From NCBI GenBank assembly GCA_047616325.1, contig JBLHGN010000189.1:1-7240 (forward strand): a stretch of DNA of 7,240 bases. Direction: 5' to 3'. Both the position numbers and the translations under genes were made by a program. The notes under the pieces were generated by a model. The model did no database searches and was not told the origin of the DNA. It was given only the letters and a program-made list of their open reading frames with translations. This DNA is from JBLHGN01 sp047616325 (lineage in GTDB: Bacteria; Pseudomonadota; Gammaproteobacteria; Pseudomonadales; Cellvibrionaceae). Positions 6,997-7,240 of this stretch are shown here, piece by piece; the stretch's first letter is position 1; every line of letters begins with the position of its first letter.

Positions 6997-7008
6997 GGAC
7001 AGGCACCC
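6997..7008. repeat. REP-like GGACAGGCACC motif
   Basis: GGACAGGCACCC, preceded by an A-run. From memory this resembles the short repeats associated with REP-associated tyrosine transposases (IS200/IS605-like) in gammaproteobacteria. Only one copy is in the window and no paired copy is visible, so it may be a degenerate remnant or chance. Confidence 0.25.
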
Positions 7009-7014
7009 GCTTAA

Positions 7015-7240
7015 ATACCAGACAACGCCGCAGAAACGAGTGATATAGACGGCGACGGCATAGGAGACAATGCTGACCTAGACATTGATGGCGATGGTAT
7101 CAATAACGATGACGAAATAACCTTAGGAACCGACCCCTACGACCCAACAGATACTCCTTCTGATCTAGATGACGATGGCATTCCTGATGCGCTAGACGAC
7201 GATCGAGATGGCGATGGGGTATTAAACGACGACGACCTAT
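7015..7240 (+). pseudogene. 5'-truncated thrombospondin type 3 repeat protein (runs off right edge)
   Basis: The frame starts right after TAA at 7012-7014 and has no ATG, GTG or TTG up to the window end. It nevertheless encodes unmistakable TSP3 calcium-binding repeats: DIDGDGIGDNAD, LDIDGDGINNDDE, TLGTDPYDPTD, DLDDDGIPDALDDD and RDGDGVLNDDD. Alternating Asp residues coordinate calcium and stabilise extracellular or outer-membrane proteins. Such repeats normally sit inside long secreted proteins behind a signal peptide. Here the frame begins mid-repeat, with PDNAAETSD resembling the FPDN/AAETSD linker between repeats. The 5' part of the gene has therefore probably been lost or separated, perhaps by insertion of the neighbouring module. 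A ribosomal frameshift or sequencing error upstream is an alternative. Confidence 0.75.

Overview
The window looks like an accessory (genomic-island type) stretch of a marine-type gammaproteobacterial chromosome. The organism call is only an inference. It rests on ordinary Shine-Dalgarno spacing, a large secreted-toxin type protein, and aspartate-rich thrombospondin type 3 (TSP3) calcium-binding repeats of the kind common in Cellvibrionales, Alteromonadales and Vibrio relatives. No rRNA, tRNA or CRISPR array was seen.

Left part (1-3452, + strand): the C-terminal end of a large protein whose 5' end lies outside the window. It has hydrophobic pre-toxin segments, an acidic proline-rich linker, and a C-terminal domain with a D-x13-E-x-K signature of the PD-(D/E)xK restriction-endonuclease fold. 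Two small genes follow at 13-18 bp spacing, each with its own ribosome binding site. This is the layout of a polymorphic toxin followed by immunity genes, although neither small protein could be assigned to a named family.

Middle (3453-3962): a scar region. A short frame carries what looks like the C-terminal tail of an alkaline-phosphatase-superfamily enzyme (RSGD and GWHGG motifs) without its catalytic body. A 23-codon ORF with a good ribosome binding site overlaps its start in another frame. There is then about 95 bp without a gene.

Right-centre (3963-6899, - strand): a compact three-gene operon read right to left. It encodes a DUF262 (GmrS/ParB-like) protein, a MAE_28990-type HEPN nuclease with an R-x4-H active site, and a complete DNA cytosine-C5 methyltransferase. 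The genes overlap by 4 and 11 bp, so they are very probably co-translated. No classical restriction endonuclease is present, so the likely effectors are the HEPN RNase and the DUF262 protein, with the methyltransferase marking host DNA. This is the best candidate for a less-described defence system here. An 11-bp perfect inverted repeat flanks the module.

Right edge (6900-7240): about 115 bp of non-coding or remnant sequence with a REP-like GGACAGGCACC motif, then a + strand frame of TSP3 repeats. That frame has no start codon, begins just after an in-frame stop, and runs off the window. It looks like the decapitated remainder of a large calcium-binding protein gene.
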